Notes under the pieces: model-generated
What the model was told of the DNA's origin: nothing
Databases searched by the model: none
The model's input: the letters and a program-made list of their open reading frames with translations, nothing else
Origin: Adenanthera pavonina
Taxonomy: Eukaryota; Streptophyta; Magnoliopsida; Fabales; Fabaceae
Direction of reading: 5' to 3'
Length of the DNA stretch: 64,000 nt
Assembly: GCA_026686845.1 (NCBI GenBank)
Contig: JAIVEN010000002.1
Coordinates: forward strand, 25,766,001-25,830,000
Shown: piece after piece, positions 54,486-64,000 of the stretch
How the letters are laid out: each line of letters opens with the position of its first letter
Numbering within the stretch: position 1 is the stretch's first letter
Made by a program: the position numbers and the translations under genes

Positions 54486-57319
54486 TTTATTTTTATAAAG
54501 AATTCAAAAATACAATTATTACATATATGTTTTTTTTGAAAAAATAATCAGCATATGTGGCGACTTCATCACTCATAAATTACTGATTAATATTTAAACC
54601 TCCACGGTGCTTCCACTCGTGGTAAATAATTAGAGTAAGTAGAGACTTGGTGGGGCATGAATAATCCTTGACCAAATTATCTTTATCTCTTTATTTCAAA
54701 TTATACAATGAAAAGTGTTTTTAGAAAATAAGCATATATAAAAAATTTTTATTTTTATTTTTATTAGTTGCACCACGAAAAAAGACTTAGAAGAAAGACT
54801 TAAGGTAAAGTTAATACGTTCAAGATATATTATTTATCTATTTATTTATATTACCCCTTATTTGTAAATTATTTAAAAATGGGAAAATAAATAATTAAAA
54901 ATCATTCTCAAAACTTGGAGGGAATTAAGGTAACACTTTTATCTATATTTTTATTTTCGGAAGTTGCTTTCCAAATGAAACCCAAACAGTATATATAGTG
55001 ATTTGGTCACTCATAATTTACTGATTTGTGTCCCAAAATATCACTACTCAAAGCATAAAAGTAAAAGAATACTTGTAATGGAAATTTTACTCATTTAATT
55101 TATTTATTGTTTATTTTACATATATATATTATTATTATTTTTTTTTTTTTTTACAAATCAGTTCGCTATTCAATTAAACTCCCCTGACAATCAACATCAT
55201 GAAAGGGGAGTAATGAAAACAAAGATGCAGAGCAATCTTGATACACCACTCTAGGTTAAATATCTAGTACAAATAATATCCATTTCCCAGCCAAATCAAT
55301 TCCAAAATAAAGCACAAAACTATAACTCCATTTTTGGAAGAAAGAAGTCTAAGATTTACCCGAAACGCATATATAGTGAAAGCAAGCAATTATTCTCCCC
55401 TATCTAATTCTAATGTCAACAAAAGGGGAAGGCAGCCCTGTTTACAAAGACGATATAATCAAACACAGAAGAATGAAATGGAACTAAAAGGAATTTCAGA
55501 CTCATCCAAAGCATCTGCAGCAGCTTACCAATACAAATTAACTCGTTAACCATTTCAACTAATCAATGACAAAGCGTTTAAAGGGGCTCCAATGATAACC
55601 AGCAGCTTGGATTCAATATGGCCTCGACCTAGAACACCTCTACATGATTTTCCAAATACGATCTAATAACAAACATAAGCTAAAACACTATATCTAGCTA
55701 TACGAAACAGGCCTCTCTTTGCTGCTTTCTTTTATACCGTGTCACCAGAGTTTGAGTAATTAGGAAGGTAATACAGCAATCATAATATCCTATAGTCCAG
55801 AATAAGACTAGTCACTCAAGAGAACAGTTCGAGGAAACAGCATGCCAAAACAAAATACCCCAGTATTGAACAAACCCACCATAGCAAATTTAATCAACAG
55901 GTTTCTAAATGAAAGAAAAAAAAACACAAGAATTTCAACTCAGTGCACAAATTCACAACATAAATTACTAATATTGATCCCTACAGAATCCTGCACTCGG
56001 ATTCTGAAGCCCCGGCCTCTTTCTCCACAGCGAATCCTCCCTCTGTTTCCTTTCCCAGCTTCTCCTCGGATTTTCTTCGCCTCTCTCTCTCTTCCTCTTC
56101 CTCTGTTTTTCAGACTCTCCACTCTCGGACCACAGAATCTCCAAAAAAAGCCCCCCAGTGCAAATGCCTTCCCTCAGCTCTTATAGTGTTCCCGCGAGTG
56201 ACTTCTACCCGAGGCCAAACGCGTGCCTGCTTTAGTCCCATTTCAAGTGCCGTGCGTCTCCAAATGTCCTTCCTCACCCATTTCATGCTCATCTCTGTCG
56301 CGGCACGCAATTTGCCTTCACCTCCACTACCCTGCAGTACTGTGTACGGGGTAGTGGAGGGATTTTGTTCTCCTCTCTGCTCTTCACCCTCCCTCGCACT
56401 CTCTCTGATTCTCGTGTTCTTACGCCCGCGGTCCCCTCTGAGCCCTAAAGGGCTCCTCTGGGTTAGCCTTCCCCGAGCCTCAATCCCTCGGTTCTCGGTC
56501 TCTCTCTCCTAGCTCTGCCTCTCCTCGTGTCTTCCTCTCAGCCCTCTCCTCATGACTCCCTCGGTTTACCACTCCGCGGCCATCTCTGCTCCTGTCTCGT
56601 GGCTCTCTGTTCGCGGCTCCACGGTAGCTCTGCCTGAACTCGTGGCTTCTCCTTTCCTCCAGATCTCACTCCCACGGCCTCCCCTCTGCTTCACCTTTCC
56701 TGCGCCAGACTCCTCCCGGCTTTGGTCCCTCTCTCCTTTCTTTTCCTCGGACACCTCCTCCTCTTCCCTTCGCGGCTGCCCCTTCTTTTTTCCTCTGGAG
56801 CTCCCCCCGTTTTCATCCTCACCGAGCCCTAAGGTCCCTCTCCTCTCGAGGCAATGCCCCTTGGACCAGGTCACGAGCCCTCAATTGGGCTCTTGACCTC
56901 TTGGGCTGAAGTTTCACTTCAGCCCAATATGGCCCCCTTCCCTTTTTTTTTTTTATGTATTTCGGACTCCAGGCCGAATTTTGGCCCCAAAGCCCTTTTT
57001 TTTTTTAATATTTTGGATTTTGGGCCGTATCTCGGCCCAAAATAATTTTAATTTAAACTAATAATTTTTAATTTAATTTTTCTTTTAATTAAATTTATTT
57101 ATTTATTTTATTATTTTATTATTCTTTTTAGCTTTGGTTCATTTATTTTTTATTTATTTACTTATTATTTTTTGTTTCTTTCTCTTTTTTCTTCTCTCTC
57201 TTTTTTATGTTTTCTATTATTTATTTATTCATCTATTATTATTTATTATTATTTTTTTTTTTTTGTTATTATATTTATATATATTTTTAAAATTACCCGG
57301 ACAAAATACGGTGTTCACA
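54024..57319 (-). repeat. Gypsy 5' LTR, outer part
   Basis: Resumes the Gypsy LTR at GTATTTTTTATATA and runs to the terminus GTGTTCACA. Its first 427 bp repeat 41865-42291 with about three differences; at two of those it shares the base of the left LTR (24091 copy). It contains a TATA box (56179-56186), the 12-bp inverted repeat at 56321-56360 and a further inverted repeat at 56901-56927 that is partly deleted in the left LTR. Confidence 0.9.
56179..56186 (-). promoter_or_regulatory. TATA box of Gypsy 5' LTR
   Basis: CTATAAGA on the - strand. Genomic RNA of the element would start shortly left of it. The Copia insertion lies between this promoter and the Gypsy genes. Confidence 0.45.
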
Positions 57320-57324
57320 ACTAC
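57320..57324. repeat. Target-site duplication ACTAC, right copy
   Basis: Second copy of 24086-24090, directly after the LTR terminus. Confidence 0.9.
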
Positions 57325-59279
57325 AATGGCACGAAAGGCCGCGGCAGAATGTAAGGGTCTACCCATTGCAATTCAAGCTATGGCAGCAACCTTGAAAGGC
57401 AAACCTCTTGATAGTTGGAAGGATGCATTATATAAACTAAGCCATTCAAAGCCCGTTGGTGTGCCTGAAGGTGTTGTAGATGCTTTTACCTGTCTCCAAT
57501 ATAGCTATGAAGCTTTGAAGAGTGAAGAGGCTAAAAGTCTTTTCTTGATATGCAGTATATTTCCAGAAGATCATGAGATCGAAAGAGAAGACTTGTTTAG
57601 ATATGGTGTAGGGTTAAGTTTATTTGAGGATTTTGGTTCATTTGATGATTTAAGGAGCGCAGCGAATGTAGTTTTAACGGTTCTCCTTGATTATTCTTTG
57701 TTAATGCATTCTGATAGAGATGAAAACTGCTTTAAAATGCATGATGTTGTTCGTGATTTTGCTTTGTGGGTAGCATCCAAAGTCAATCGTACCTCCATGG
57801 TAGTTCATGGAGAAGAGATGACACAGTATAGAGTTAAAAAAAAATTGCTTCGCAATTTGGTACAATAGACATGATGATCCATTTCCTCAACAATTAGATG
57901 CTCCAAAGCTTGAGATTCTATTGCTGAATTCAGAAAGTGATTTCAATTTGTCTCATGCATCATTTGAAGGCATTGAAAGACTCAGGGTTATGGCTTTAAT
58001 TAATGTATTCTCTACTTTTCAGAAGATTTGTGTATCATTGCCACAGTCGACCCAATGGTTGACTAATCTTCAAACTTTACGTTTAGTAGAATGTGATTTG
58101 TGTGACATCTCATTTGTGGTTTACTTAAAGGGACTTGAGATTTTTGATTTGCATGGGAGTGTGTTCGAGTTATTGCCAAGAGGAATAGGAAAATTGACTA
58201 ACTTGAAGTTACTAGATTTGGCAGATTGCGTAAATATTGAAAATTTCTATGAAGTAATTGGAATGTGTTCACAGCTTGAAGAATTATATGTGTATAATGC
58301 AACACTTTATGAAGAAAATATTTCATATTCTCCTCCATGCTTTCTGGAGGGTGTTTCTTTTTCAAAATTGCAGAGGTATAGATTACAAATGGGGGAAATC
58401 AATGCAGATAGCGATCTTTTGGGTCAAGGTAACCGAGTTCTTCACTTAGGAAAGTTAAATATCTCCACCTTGAGTACATTTGCCAAGGATCTGATACAAA
58501 GAGCCGAAGCTGTTCATTTGGTGGAGCTTCAAGGAGGTTGCAAAAGTATCTTTCCAGATTTGGTTGGAGCTGTAGGAAGCATGAACCAGTTGATTAATTT
58601 ACATCTTGATTCCTGTTCAGAGATAGAATTCTTCATTTATTCAATTCCTTCTCAAGCTTATAGCTTTCGAGTTGATATGGTCTTCCCAATGTTAGTTGAG
58701 TTGCGGTTGAGAGATATGACAATTTTGAAACAAGTGTGTCATGGGGAGTGCAATTTGTGCAATCTTAAAAAGCTTGTATTCTCCGGCTGTCCAATGTTGA
58801 CATCACTCTTCTCAATGCAGGTTGCTCAAACTCTATCACAACTAGAAGACCTGACAATAGAATATTGTAGTGAGTTAGAGTTTATAATATTCAATGACAA
58901 GGAAGATGGTGCAAATAGCAGGGCAAAGGGTAATGTTCCAGAAAAATCTCCATTGACATTCCCAAAATTAATACATTTGAGTGTTGCTGATTGTGACAAA
59001 TTGGAATACGTATTCCCAGTTGACTGCGTTCAAGGCCTTGTGCAACTGCAAGAGATAAAAATTGTGGATGTTCCTCAGATGAAGTATGTATTTGGGAGAA
59101 ATGTTCCTGCAAATCTTTCAACCAATGAGAATGAGATCAACATCGTATTTCCTGAATTGATAGAACTTTGTCTAATCAATCTCGAAAGTCTTATCAAAAT
59201 CTGCTCTGCAAATTGTTATCCAAGTTGGCCATCCTTGAAGAAGATATGGTGGTCCGGCTGTCCGAAATTGACAAATATG
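57320..59279 (+). pseudogene. NB-LRR gene, exon 1 second part (NB-ARC end and first LRRs), frameshifted
   Basis: Continues the frame broken at 24090. It has the GLPL motif CKGLPIAIQAMAATLKG, RNBS-D FLICSIFPEDHEIEREDL and the MHD motif CFKMHDVVRDFALWVA. At an A9 run (57835-57843) the frame shifts by one: after QYRVKK the reading ends at 57868 in one frame, while the conserved protein continues in another as WYNRHDDPFPQQLDAPKLEILLL. LRRs follow (LPRGIGKLTNLKLLDLADC, LKKLVFSGCPMLTSLF, FPKLIHLSVADCDKLEYVFP). The exon appears to end at CPKLTNM, before GTATGG at 59280. One extra A in the run would explain the shift; a sequencing error is possible. Confidence 0.9.
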
Positions 59280-59828
59280 GTATGGTTATATATGCTCTCT
59301 TATCATTTGATCTTATTTTGGATCTTTAATTAATGGCTTGTGCAGGATCGTTTGTGTAGTATGAATAAATTGCATGACATTGACGAATTGACAATTAGGA
59401 ATTAAAATTCTCAGTAATGATTTGTCAATACATTTATAATACATTACATCAACATTATTTGGTTGTTGTGGTGGCAAATTAAATTTCAGAACTTGCAGAC
59501 AAGGAAAGAACGACAATTATACATGTACAAGATTCCATTTATTGTTGTTTCTGATGTAAAATCCTTAATACATATACGAACAAAACCAACATATATGTAG
59601 AATAGAAGTCCTCCGCAAACTTTCCAGATAAAAGATATTTTTGCGGATAAAATTAAATATAGTTACTTTTCAGGACATACAAAGGACAATTTAGCTAATT
59701 ATGCATAAAATACTAAATTATAAGTGAGTATCATGTAATCAAGCAACAATAGTGAGAACGATTATTTAAGATTTAAAAAGGTAAGATCATGATTTTTTTT
59801 GTTTCCTTTTTTCTTTTCTTTTATATAG
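59280..59828 (+). other. NB-LRR intron 1 (contains a possible lost exon)
   Basis: Donor ATATG/GTATGG and acceptor TTATATAG/GG join in phase 0. Inside, after another acceptor TTGTGCAG (to 59345), 19 open codons (DRLCSMNKLHDIDELTIRN) end in TAA at 59403-59405. These look LRR-like and may be a decayed or alternative exon. Confidence 0.55.
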
Positions 59829-60051
59829 GGAGTACATGGAGTTGAGACAGTTGGATGTGAATGGAGTAATAAAGTGCTTCGCATTGTAAATTGTGGAGTT
59901 GTTGGCATATTCCATCTTCAAGAAGTTGGTCAGAGGAAAGACAATCAAGAGCCAAAAACCTTAGAATTAGAAGAGGTAGAGTTGATAGATCTTCCAGTGC
60001 TGAGTACCATATGGAAGGGTTTTAGCTTCACTCAAATTCTAAGCCTCAGAT
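59829..60051 (+). pseudogene. NB-LRR exon 2, part before LINE insertion
   Basis: Begins GVHGVETVGCEWSNKVLR and continues LRR-like (LELEEVELIDLPVLSTIW) to LSLR, where the LINE tail begins. It is in phase with exon 1 across the predicted intron and resumes at 63233. Confidence 0.75.
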
Positions 60052-60055
60052 GTCT

Positions 60056-60075
60056 ACAACAACAACAACAACAAT
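60056..60075 (-). repeat. LINE 3' tail, TTG repeats
   Basis: Six or seven CAA units on the + strand at the junction with the LRR exon. Confidence 0.85.
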
Positions 60076-60087
60076 AGCCTTATCCCA

Positions 60088-63000
60088 CTAAATGGGGTCG
60101 GCTACATGGATCAAACGACGCCAATGAGCTCTATCAAACGCCATCTCTTCAGATAGATCATATCTCAAAAGGTCATTCCTTATAACTTCCCTTAATGTCC
60201 TTTTTGGTCTTCCTCTACGCCTTTTGATCGGGCTCCAGGCCATTTGATCAACTCTCTTCACTGGCTCCTCTTGCCCTCTTCTTTGTACATGCCCAAACCA
60301 CCTTAAACGATGTTCCACCATCTTCTCCTCAATAGGTGCTACCCCAACTTTTCTTCGTATACAGTCATTTCGTATCTTATCCAATTTTGTATGACCACAC
60401 ATCCATCTCAACATTCTCATCTCTGCTACTCCCATCTTATGCTCTTGTTGTCCTTTCAAAGCCCAACATTCACTACCATATAGCATTGCTGGTCTTATAG
60501 CTGTTCTGTAAAATTTACCTTTAAGCTTAGTAGGCACCTTGCGGTCACAAATAACTCCTGTAGCTTTCCTCCACTTTAACCACCCAGCTTGTATCCTATG
60601 CATAACATCCCCATCAATTTCACCATTATTCTATAAAATCGACCCCAAATATTTAAACTTTGACACCTCAGGAATGATTTGCTCTCCAATTTTTACCTCT
60701 GAATCCTCTATAATTGGCCTCTTATTAAATTTGCAATGCATATATTCCGTCTTACTCCTACTCAGATGGAAACCTTTTGATTCCAAAGTATGTCTCCATA
60801 ATTCAAGTTTAGAGTTGACCTCTTCTCTTGAGTCTTCAATTAAAATTATATCATCTGCGAAGAGCATACACTTTGGAATTTCTTCTTGTATATGTTCTGT
60901 AAGAACATCCAAAACCAGATCAAACAGGTATGGACTCAAAGAAGATCCTTGATGTAAGCCTATTGTTATAGGGAAGTCCTTTGTCACACCTCCAGGAGTC
61001 CTCACACTTGTCGTTGCCCCCTCATACATATCCTTTATGACTCGAATATAAGCCACCCTGACACCTTTCTTCTCCATTGCTTTCCACAAAATATCTCTTG
61101 GTACCCTATCATAGGCTTTTTCCAAATCAATGAAAACCATATGCAAGTCCCTCTCTTTACTCCGATATCTTTCAATCAAACCCCTTAAAAGATAAATAGC
61201 CTCTGTTGTAGACCGTCCTGGCATAAATCCAAATTGGTTTTCTGAAATACGAGACTCCTTTCTGAGTCTATACTCAATCACTCTTTCCCAGAGTTTCATG
61301 GTGTGACTCATGAGTTTTATCCCCCGATAATTAGCACAATTTTGGATATCCCCCTTGTTTTTGTATATGGGCACTAGAGTGCTCTTTCTCCATTCCTCTG
61401 GCATTTTCTTGGACCTTAAAATCTCGTTAAATAACTTAGTGAGCCACCAAACCCCTTTCTCTCCTAAGCACTTCCAAACTTCGATAGGAATACCATCGGG
61501 GCCAATGGCTTTACCATTATCTATTCTCTTCAGAGCTTCTTTCACCTCTCCAGTCCGAATCCTACGATAGAAATTCAAATTGAGATCGTTTTCATGGGTT
61601 GTTAGTCCTTCAGTATCAATAGTCATATCCAATCCATTATTGAACAGCTTATAAAAGTAGCTCCCCCATCTTTCATTGATATCATCATCTGCAACTAAAA
61701 TTTTTCCTTCTTCGTCTTTAATACATCTTACTTGGTCCAAATCTCTTGACTTTCTTTCCCTCATCTTAGCAATTTTGTAAATCTTATGTTCACCATTCTT
61801 AGTTCCTAAATCCTGGTAGAATTCCTCAAAAGCTTTAGATCTAGCCTCGCTCACTACTTTCTTAGTCTCCTTTTTAGCCAACCGATAACATTTCCAATTT
61901 TCATCGTTATTGCATAGATACAAGGCTTTGAAACACTCTTTCTTATATTTGACCTTCTCCTGCACACTCTTATTCCACCACCAAGATTCTTTATCCTTAG
62001 GTCCAAAACCTCTAGATTCACCCAATATTGCTTTAGCGGTATCTCTGATCCTTTTAGCCATCTCCTTCCACAAGATATTAGCACTTCCTTGCAAGTCCCA
62101 ATTACTTTCCTCCATAACTTTCCTCGTAAAAATCACTTGTTTCTCACCTTTTAGTTGCCACCACTTAATCCTGGGATTAAAAACTTTTTGACTTTTCAGT
62201 TTACGGTTTTTAACTATCACATCAAGGACCAAGACCCTATGTTGTGAAGTTAAACTCTCACCAGGAATTACTTTGCAGTCTTTACAAGTTGATCTATCTG
62301 AGTTCCTTACCAAAAAGAAGTCAATTTGCGACCTTTGGACTCCACTCTTATATGTAATTAAATGCTCCTCCCGCTTCTTGAAACATGAGTTTACAATCGT
62401 AAGATTGTAAGCCATAGAAAAATCAAGGATGGAATGTCCCTCCTCATTTACTTCTCCAAAGCCATAACCGCCGTGAACTCCCATATATTGCCTTGTCTCT
62501 TTTCCAACATGACCATTAAGGTCGCCCCCAATGAGGATATTTTCCTCTTGTGGGATATCTTGAACCAAGCCCTCCAGATCTTCCCAAAACTTTTCCTTAA
62601 AATGTGCTTCCGACCCTACTTGAGGTGCATAAGCACTAATAACATTGAGTGTATCATGTCCAATAGTCAATTTTAAGGATAGGATCCTATCTCCAATCCT
62701 TTTGACTCCTACCACATTCTTTTTCCAGTCTTTATCCACAATAATACCAACTCCATTCCTTCCTCTAACCTTCCCCACATACCAAAGTTTATAACCAGTA
62801 GTATCCAACTCCTTAGCCTTTTCTCCCACCCATTTAGTTTCTTGAAGACATAAGATGTTAATTCTTCTTCGAATCATAACATCCACCACCTCCATAGATT
62901 TACCCGTTAACGTACCAATATTCCAAGAACCAAATCTAATCTTGCTTTTCTGGGCTAGCTTCTTTACCCACATCCGTCCAGCATGATGTGGGAACCCTTG

Positions 63001-63126
63001 CTCATTTAACACTACATCCGGGCGCCGATATAGCGGCTCTAACTCATTTGACACTGCATTCGAGCCATACAGCGCGTTACTTCCGGGCAACGACCTAGCC
63101 TTAGCACATATACGTCTTTGATCCAT
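60088..63126 (-). pseudogene. LINE ORF: AP endonuclease, reverse transcriptase and C-terminal domain, one stop
   Basis: The frame starts at 63126 (MDQRRICAKARSLPG). The AP-type endonuclease spans residues about 65-310: FGSWNIGTLTG, LCLQETKW, NGVGIIVDKDW, SAYAPQVG, GGDLNGHVG, SQIDFFLVR, SQHRVLVLD. RT spans about 520-800: TLVPIYKNKGD, NYRGIKLMSH, ENQFGFMPGRST, FIDLEKAYDRVPR, GLHQGSSLSPYLF and the catalytic FADD. An in-frame TAG at 60631-60633 follows KYLGSIL; the frame then continues 181 codons with a C-terminal region (MLYGSECWALKGQQEHKM, RRGRPKRTLREV). The protein nicks the target and copies its RNA there. With one stop after the RT core it is nearly intact. Confidence 0.9.
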
Positions 63127-63232
63127 ATCATGAGATTCGACAGGTTTTTACGTTGGCTGTCGAGGGCCTAACACAACCCTCCTCCTTTACCCGGGCTTGG
63201 GACCGGCTATGACACTACATAGGCGGAGTTAC
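63127..63232 (-). other. LINE 5' leader
   Basis: Short GC-richer segment with GGTCCCAAGCCCGGGTAAAG on the - strand, upstream of the LINE ORF. I recognise this as the usual start region of plant RTE elements. Confidence 0.5.
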
Positions 63233-63738
63233 GATCCATAAAACTTCATCGATGTGGAAAGTTGGAATGTGTCTTCCCTTCAGTCATTCATAGCAGCTTT
63301 CCACATTTGACTGAACTTATCATCTCCAATTGTGAGGAGTCGGAGAAGATTTTTTCAGAGAATGAAGAGCTTCAAAGTGTCTCCACGGATCAAGCGTGTT
63401 TTCCCAAACTTACGAAACTAGAGATAAGGGGATGCCCTAAGCTAAAAGTTATATGTACCATAAAGATGGCTAGAAGTTTTCCACATTTAGATACTCTATG
63501 CATATCTGAGGCTTTAGAACTAAAGGAGATTTTTAAAAGTACAAATGAAGACATCTTTGACAATGAAAAATAAATTGTAGTTCCAAACTTGAGAAAGATA
63601 GAACTTGAAAGATTACCAAGCCTTATGAACGTCGGCCAAGGGTTTATTTTTGTTGCTGTGGAGCTTCGCGAGGTCCGAATTTACGACTGCCCTAAATTTG
63701 TTGAAATTTCATATGCAGCTCGTTATTGGAGAATAAAG
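63233..63738 (+). pseudogene. NB-LRR exon 2, part after LINE insertion, one stop
   Basis: LRR modules continue (IKLHRCGKLECVFPSV, FPHLTELIISNCEESEKIF, FPKLTKLEIRGCPKLKVI). A TAA at 63571-63573 interrupts after DNEK, and the same frame goes on with VVPNLRKIELERLPSLM to YWRIK. The exon ends at AAAG/GTATTG (63738). The stop is a further inactivating change, independent of the insertions. Confidence 0.82.
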
Positions 63739-63818
63739 GTATTGATTATTTTTATCTTTGTATTTCAACTAAATTCATTTCCCTCACTATTTGTCTTCTT
63801 TTCTCTCAATGTACATAG
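63739..63818 (+). other. NB-LRR intron 2
   Basis: 80 bp, donor GTATTG, T-rich tract, acceptor ACATAG. Phase 0. Confidence 0.7.
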
Positions 63819-64000
63819 GGAGTACGGATTGCTATGGTCTTGAATGGTAGCCCATTGGGTAGCAATGAAAATCTCTTGAATGGTAGCCCATTGGGTAGCA
63901 ATGAAGATCTAACTCTACCATTAACATATTTATGGTCAAAGGAGTTTGATATTGGTGGAGTGATAGACATTCTCCAAATTGATGGGTCAGTTAGTGTTGG
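63819..64000 (+). pseudogene. NB-LRR exon 3, continues beyond window
   Basis: Open from GVRIAMVLNGSPLGSNE to the window end. It begins with the same GGAGTA as exon 2, so the intron-exon module may have been duplicated. It contains a 36-bp in-frame tandem duplication (63838-63909). Confidence 0.6.
63838..63909 (+). repeat. In-frame 36-bp tandem duplication in LRR exon 3
   Basis: Two units of 12 codons (LNGSPLGSNE core) with one base difference (AAT against GAT). Confidence 0.92.

Larger units (their letters stand above)
24091..57319 (-). mobile_element. Nested insertion: Tat/Ogre-type Gypsy element carrying a Copia element in its right LTR
   Basis: 33,229 bp between the two ACTAC copies. The Gypsy part is - strand: 3' LTR 24091-28088, 3' UTR with tandem repeats, pol, intron, protease, gag, ORF1, leader, primer site, 5' LTR 41184-42291 plus 54024-57319. 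The Copia element occupies 42287-54023. The outer ends belong to one insertion event, because the target-site duplication is perfect. The first about 150 bp of the two LTRs (24091 against 41184) differ strongly, whereas the part right of the Copia element shares diagnostic bases with the left LTR. The inner part may therefore have been replaced by exchange with another copy. Confidence 0.93.
60052..63232 (-). mobile_element. RTE-type LINE inserted in LRR exon
   Basis: About 3.2 kb on the - strand with a single large ORF, a 5' leader (63127-63232) and a 3' tail of TTG repeats on the left (CAA on the + strand, 60056-60075). Repeat tails that are not poly(A), a single endonuclease-RT ORF and the overall length are typical of the plant RTE clade. 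GAT flanks it on both sides (60049-60051 and 63233-63235). Removing the LINE and one GAT keeps the LRR frame. Confidence 0.85.

Noticed and set aside
24091..57319. The 33-kb insertion acting as a spliced intron
   Set aside because: GT and AG can be found near the ends but sites are weak and the ACTAC duplication marks transposition; only RNA data could revive this.

Overview
The window is nuclear DNA of a flowering plant, most likely a eudicot. The evidence is one CC-NB-ARC-LRR disease-resistance-type gene on the + strand with GT-AG introns, buried in LTR and non-LTR retrotransposons of plant lineages. I cannot name the species. No prokaryotic operon, CRISPR array, tRNA or rRNA gene was found.

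Layout. 1-8998: left-truncated copy 1 of a Ty3/Gypsy element of the Tat/Ogre type (- strand: partial RT, predicted pro/RT intron, protease, gag, extra ORF1, tRNA-Arg primer site, part of an LTR). 8994-19800: copy 1 of a Sirevirus-like Ty1/Copia element (- strand: LTRs, third ORF, pol, truncated gag). 19801 to about 21960: remnant of another - strand LTR element that was interrupted by the Copia element. About 22000-23101: gene upstream region. 23102-24090: first half of the NB-LRR gene. 24091-57319: a 33.2 kb nested insertion, flanked by the 5-bp duplication ACTAC, made of the second Gypsy copy with the second Copia copy inside its right LTR. 57320-64000: rest of the NB-LRR gene (end of NB-ARC, then LRR exons), interrupted again by an RTE-type LINE at 60052-63232.

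The main structural fact is that 1-19800 and 33295-54023 are near-identical direct copies, about 33.3 kb apart before a 928-bp gag deletion in copy 1 and about 34.2 kb after it. They share an illegitimate Gypsy-LTR/Copia-LTR junction, so they descend from one rearranged ancestor and are not two independent nested insertions. The second copy looks recombinant: a 427-bp piece of Gypsy LTR occurs on both sides of its Copia element. Unequal exchange or gene conversion between Copia elements near a resistance gene fits this, and predicts more duplicated material to the left of the window.

Gene state. The NB-LRR gene is a pseudogene here: retrotransposon insertion inside NB-ARC, a frameshift at an A9 run, LINE insertion in the LRR and an in-frame stop. 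Reading is otherwise open across both insertion points. The Gypsy copy is decayed mainly by in-frame stops. The Copia copies carry complementary damage: copy 1 has intact pol but deleted gag, copy 2 has intact gag but a stop in pol; the third ORF is intact in both. The Copia element has dense arrays of two short words, the palindrome AAATTCGAATTT and TTCGTCTG, in only two places: upstream of the LTR TATA box and upstream of the third ORF. This is the best candidate for an undescribed regulatory system in the window.
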